From: Pedobacter sp. AJM
GTDB taxonomy: Bacteria; Bacteroidota; Bacteroidia; Sphingobacteriales; Sphingobacteriaceae
Direction: 5' to 3'
NCBI RefSeq assembly: GCF_002197755.1
Contig: NZ_NHOT01000002.1
Span: 372,001-436,000, forward strand
DNA: 64,000 bases
The position numbers were made by a program, and so were the translations under genes. Under the pieces are notes generated by a model. It had not been told where the DNA came from. It searched no databases and worked only from the letters and a program-made list of their open reading frames with translations. Below, piece after piece: positions 62,933 to 64,000 of this stretch (its first letter is position 1; every line of letters begins with the position of its first letter).

Positions 62933-64000
62933 TTGAATAAGAAGAAAATCATAAATGATCCCGTTTACGGCTTCATTAGTATTCCATCCGAATTGGTATA
63001 TGATGTCATTTCGCATCCGTATTTCCAGCGGCTGCGTTACATTAAGCAACTTGGGATGACCCATCTGGTTTATCCGGGTGCTTTACACACGCGTTTTCAC
63101 CATGCCCTGGGTGCCATGCATTTAATGGGGCTGGCCATTGAAGTTTTAAGAAGTAAGGATCATATCATTACCGAAGGTGAAGAAGAAGCTGCTATGCTGG
63201 CTATTTTACTACACGATATTGGTCATGGTCCTTTCTCACATGCCTTAGAGCATTCTTTGGTAACCGGTATCAGGCATGAAGATATATCGGCAAAGCTGAT
63301 GGATGACCTGAACCATCATTTCGATGGAAAATTAACGCACGCCATTGAAATTTTTAACGGCACCTACCCTAAAAAATTCCTTTATCAGCTCATTTCTGGT
63401 CAGCTGGATTTAGACAGGATGGATTATTTAAACCGCGACAGCTTTTTCACAGGCGTAAGCGAGGGCGTAATCAGTTTCGATCGCATCATTAAAATGTTCA
63501 ACATTTTTGATGATAACCTGGTGATTGAAGAGAAAGGCATTTATTCAATTGAAAAATTCCTGATTGCCAGAAGGTTGATGTACTGGCAAGTTTACCTGCA
63601 TAAAACCGTGATTTCGGGTGAAATGATCCTGGTAAAATTACTGGAAAGGGCTAAAGAACTTTCTGCAGCCGGAGAAAGCCTTTTTGCATCGCCATCCTTA
63701 AGCTACTTCCTAAGCAATAACATCAGCGAACTTAATTTCTTTTCCAACCATATCAATCTGGAACACTTTACCAATCTGGATGATCAGGATATTTATGCTG
63801 CGGTAAAAGTGTGGGTAAAACATCCCGATAAAATATTATCAACACTTTGCCGGATGCTAACCTCAAGAAACCTGTATAAGGTAGAGATGGGTAATGCAAT
63901 GGCAGAAACCGATCGGGTTGCCTTTTTAAAAGACGCAGCCATTCATTTGCTGGACATCAGTCCGGAAGAGGCCCGGTACTTTGTATTCACCAGCGCCATT
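62933..64000 (+). CDS. HD-domain phosphohydrolase (3' partial)
   Basis: The frame is open from TTG 62933 to the end of the window, 356 codons, so the stop lies beyond. An in-frame stop at 62927 limits the start, and no ATG is near. NDPVYGFISIPSELVYDVIS leads into HTRFHHALGAMHLMG and ILLHDIGHGPFSH, the HD metal motifs of the YdhJ/dGTPase-like superfamily; then GQLDLDRMDYLNRDSFFTG. Such proteins remove phosphates from nucleotides, but the substrate is not settled. It is divergent from porX. Confidence 0.93.
   Translation, partial: MNKKKIINDPVYGFISIPSELVYDVISHPYFQRLRYIKQLGMTHLVYPGALHTRFHHALGAMHLMGLAIEVLRSKDHIITEGEEEAAMLAILLHDIGHGPFSHALEHSLVTGIRHEDISAKLMDDLNHHFDGKLTHAIEIFNGTYPKKFLYQLISGQLDLDRMDYLNRDSFFTGVSEGVISFDRIIKMFNIFDDNLVIEEKGIYSIEKFLIARRLMYWQVYLHKTVISGEMILVKLLERAKELSAAGESLFASPSLSYFLSNNISELNFFSNHINLEHFTNLDDQDIYAAVKVWVKHPDKILSTLCRMLTSRNLYKVEMGNAMAETDRVAFLKDAAIHLLDISPEEARYFVFTSAI

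Overview
The window looks like the chromosome of a Sphingobacteriaceae member, close to Pedobacter. Reasons visible here: AT-rich coding DNA, repeated -7 boxes of the Bacteroidetes form TAnnTTTG, few clear Shine-Dalgarno sites, a PorX-type PglZ response regulator, a very large TamB-like protein, and a TonB receptor with a carboxypeptidase-like N-terminal domain. No 16S or other species-level marker is present, so the genus is an inference.

Region 1 (1-22280) is ordinary core chromosome: the end of an antiporter, a DUF2157 membrane protein, a DUF1016 nuclease, uvrA with a LysE exporter, an ECF sigma factor, an MFS exporter, nth, recA, a TonB receptor, tsaD divergent from a tamB-like gene (which seems to start on ATT), ribBA, an LptF/G permease, a START-like protein and tRNA-Met(CAT).

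Region 2 (about 22281-57340) is accessory DNA lying between the tRNA and a truncated PLP-enzyme gene. It is a mosaic. (a) 23.0-27.4 kb: a cysteine-rich copper-binding protein, then a promoter, a fluoride (crcB-motif) riboswitch and the genes PAP2 (fused by deletion to the tail of uppP), EamA, enolase and a CLC antiporter with fluoride-type motifs. This is a fluoride-resistance operon. (b) 27.5-39.0 kb: a sulfur-oxyanion cluster with a LysR regulator, TsdA-like dihaem cytochrome, DsrE-like protein, two orphan periplasmic binding proteins, a YeiH transporter, a beta-propeller, DUF305, a sulfite-oxidase-family enzyme and SulP. (c) 39.2-44.3 kb: a frameshifted nhaA and an arsenic operon (arsR, DUF6428, ACR3, two tandem metallophosphoesterases, frameshifted arsR2). 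(d) 44.5-53.0 kb: a serine recombinase, an SDR/HxlR pair, a monooxygenase and a GC-richer UvrA2-like gene. The block is flanked by two diverged copies of the same 37-codon gene tail. (e) 53-57.3 kb: small and frameshifted genes, then DUF5343, a Swt1-type HEPN protein and a truncated AAA ATPase, which looks like a broken defence cassette.

Region 3 (57340-64000) returns to core-like DNA: a truncated BioF-like enzyme, a secreted histidine phosphatase, a VanX-like dipeptidase, alanine dehydrogenase, tsaE, porX and the start of an HD phosphohydrolase that runs off the end.

The strongest discoveries are the fluoride riboswitch with a readable expression platform covering the first start codon, a TATCA-N16-TGATA motif repeated five times across the accessory region, the sulfur cluster with orphan binding proteins, and the truncated HEPN/ATPase cassette at the right-hand junction. 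Several genes carry single-base frameshifts, some in homopolymers, so sequencing error must be excluded before calling them all pseudogenes.
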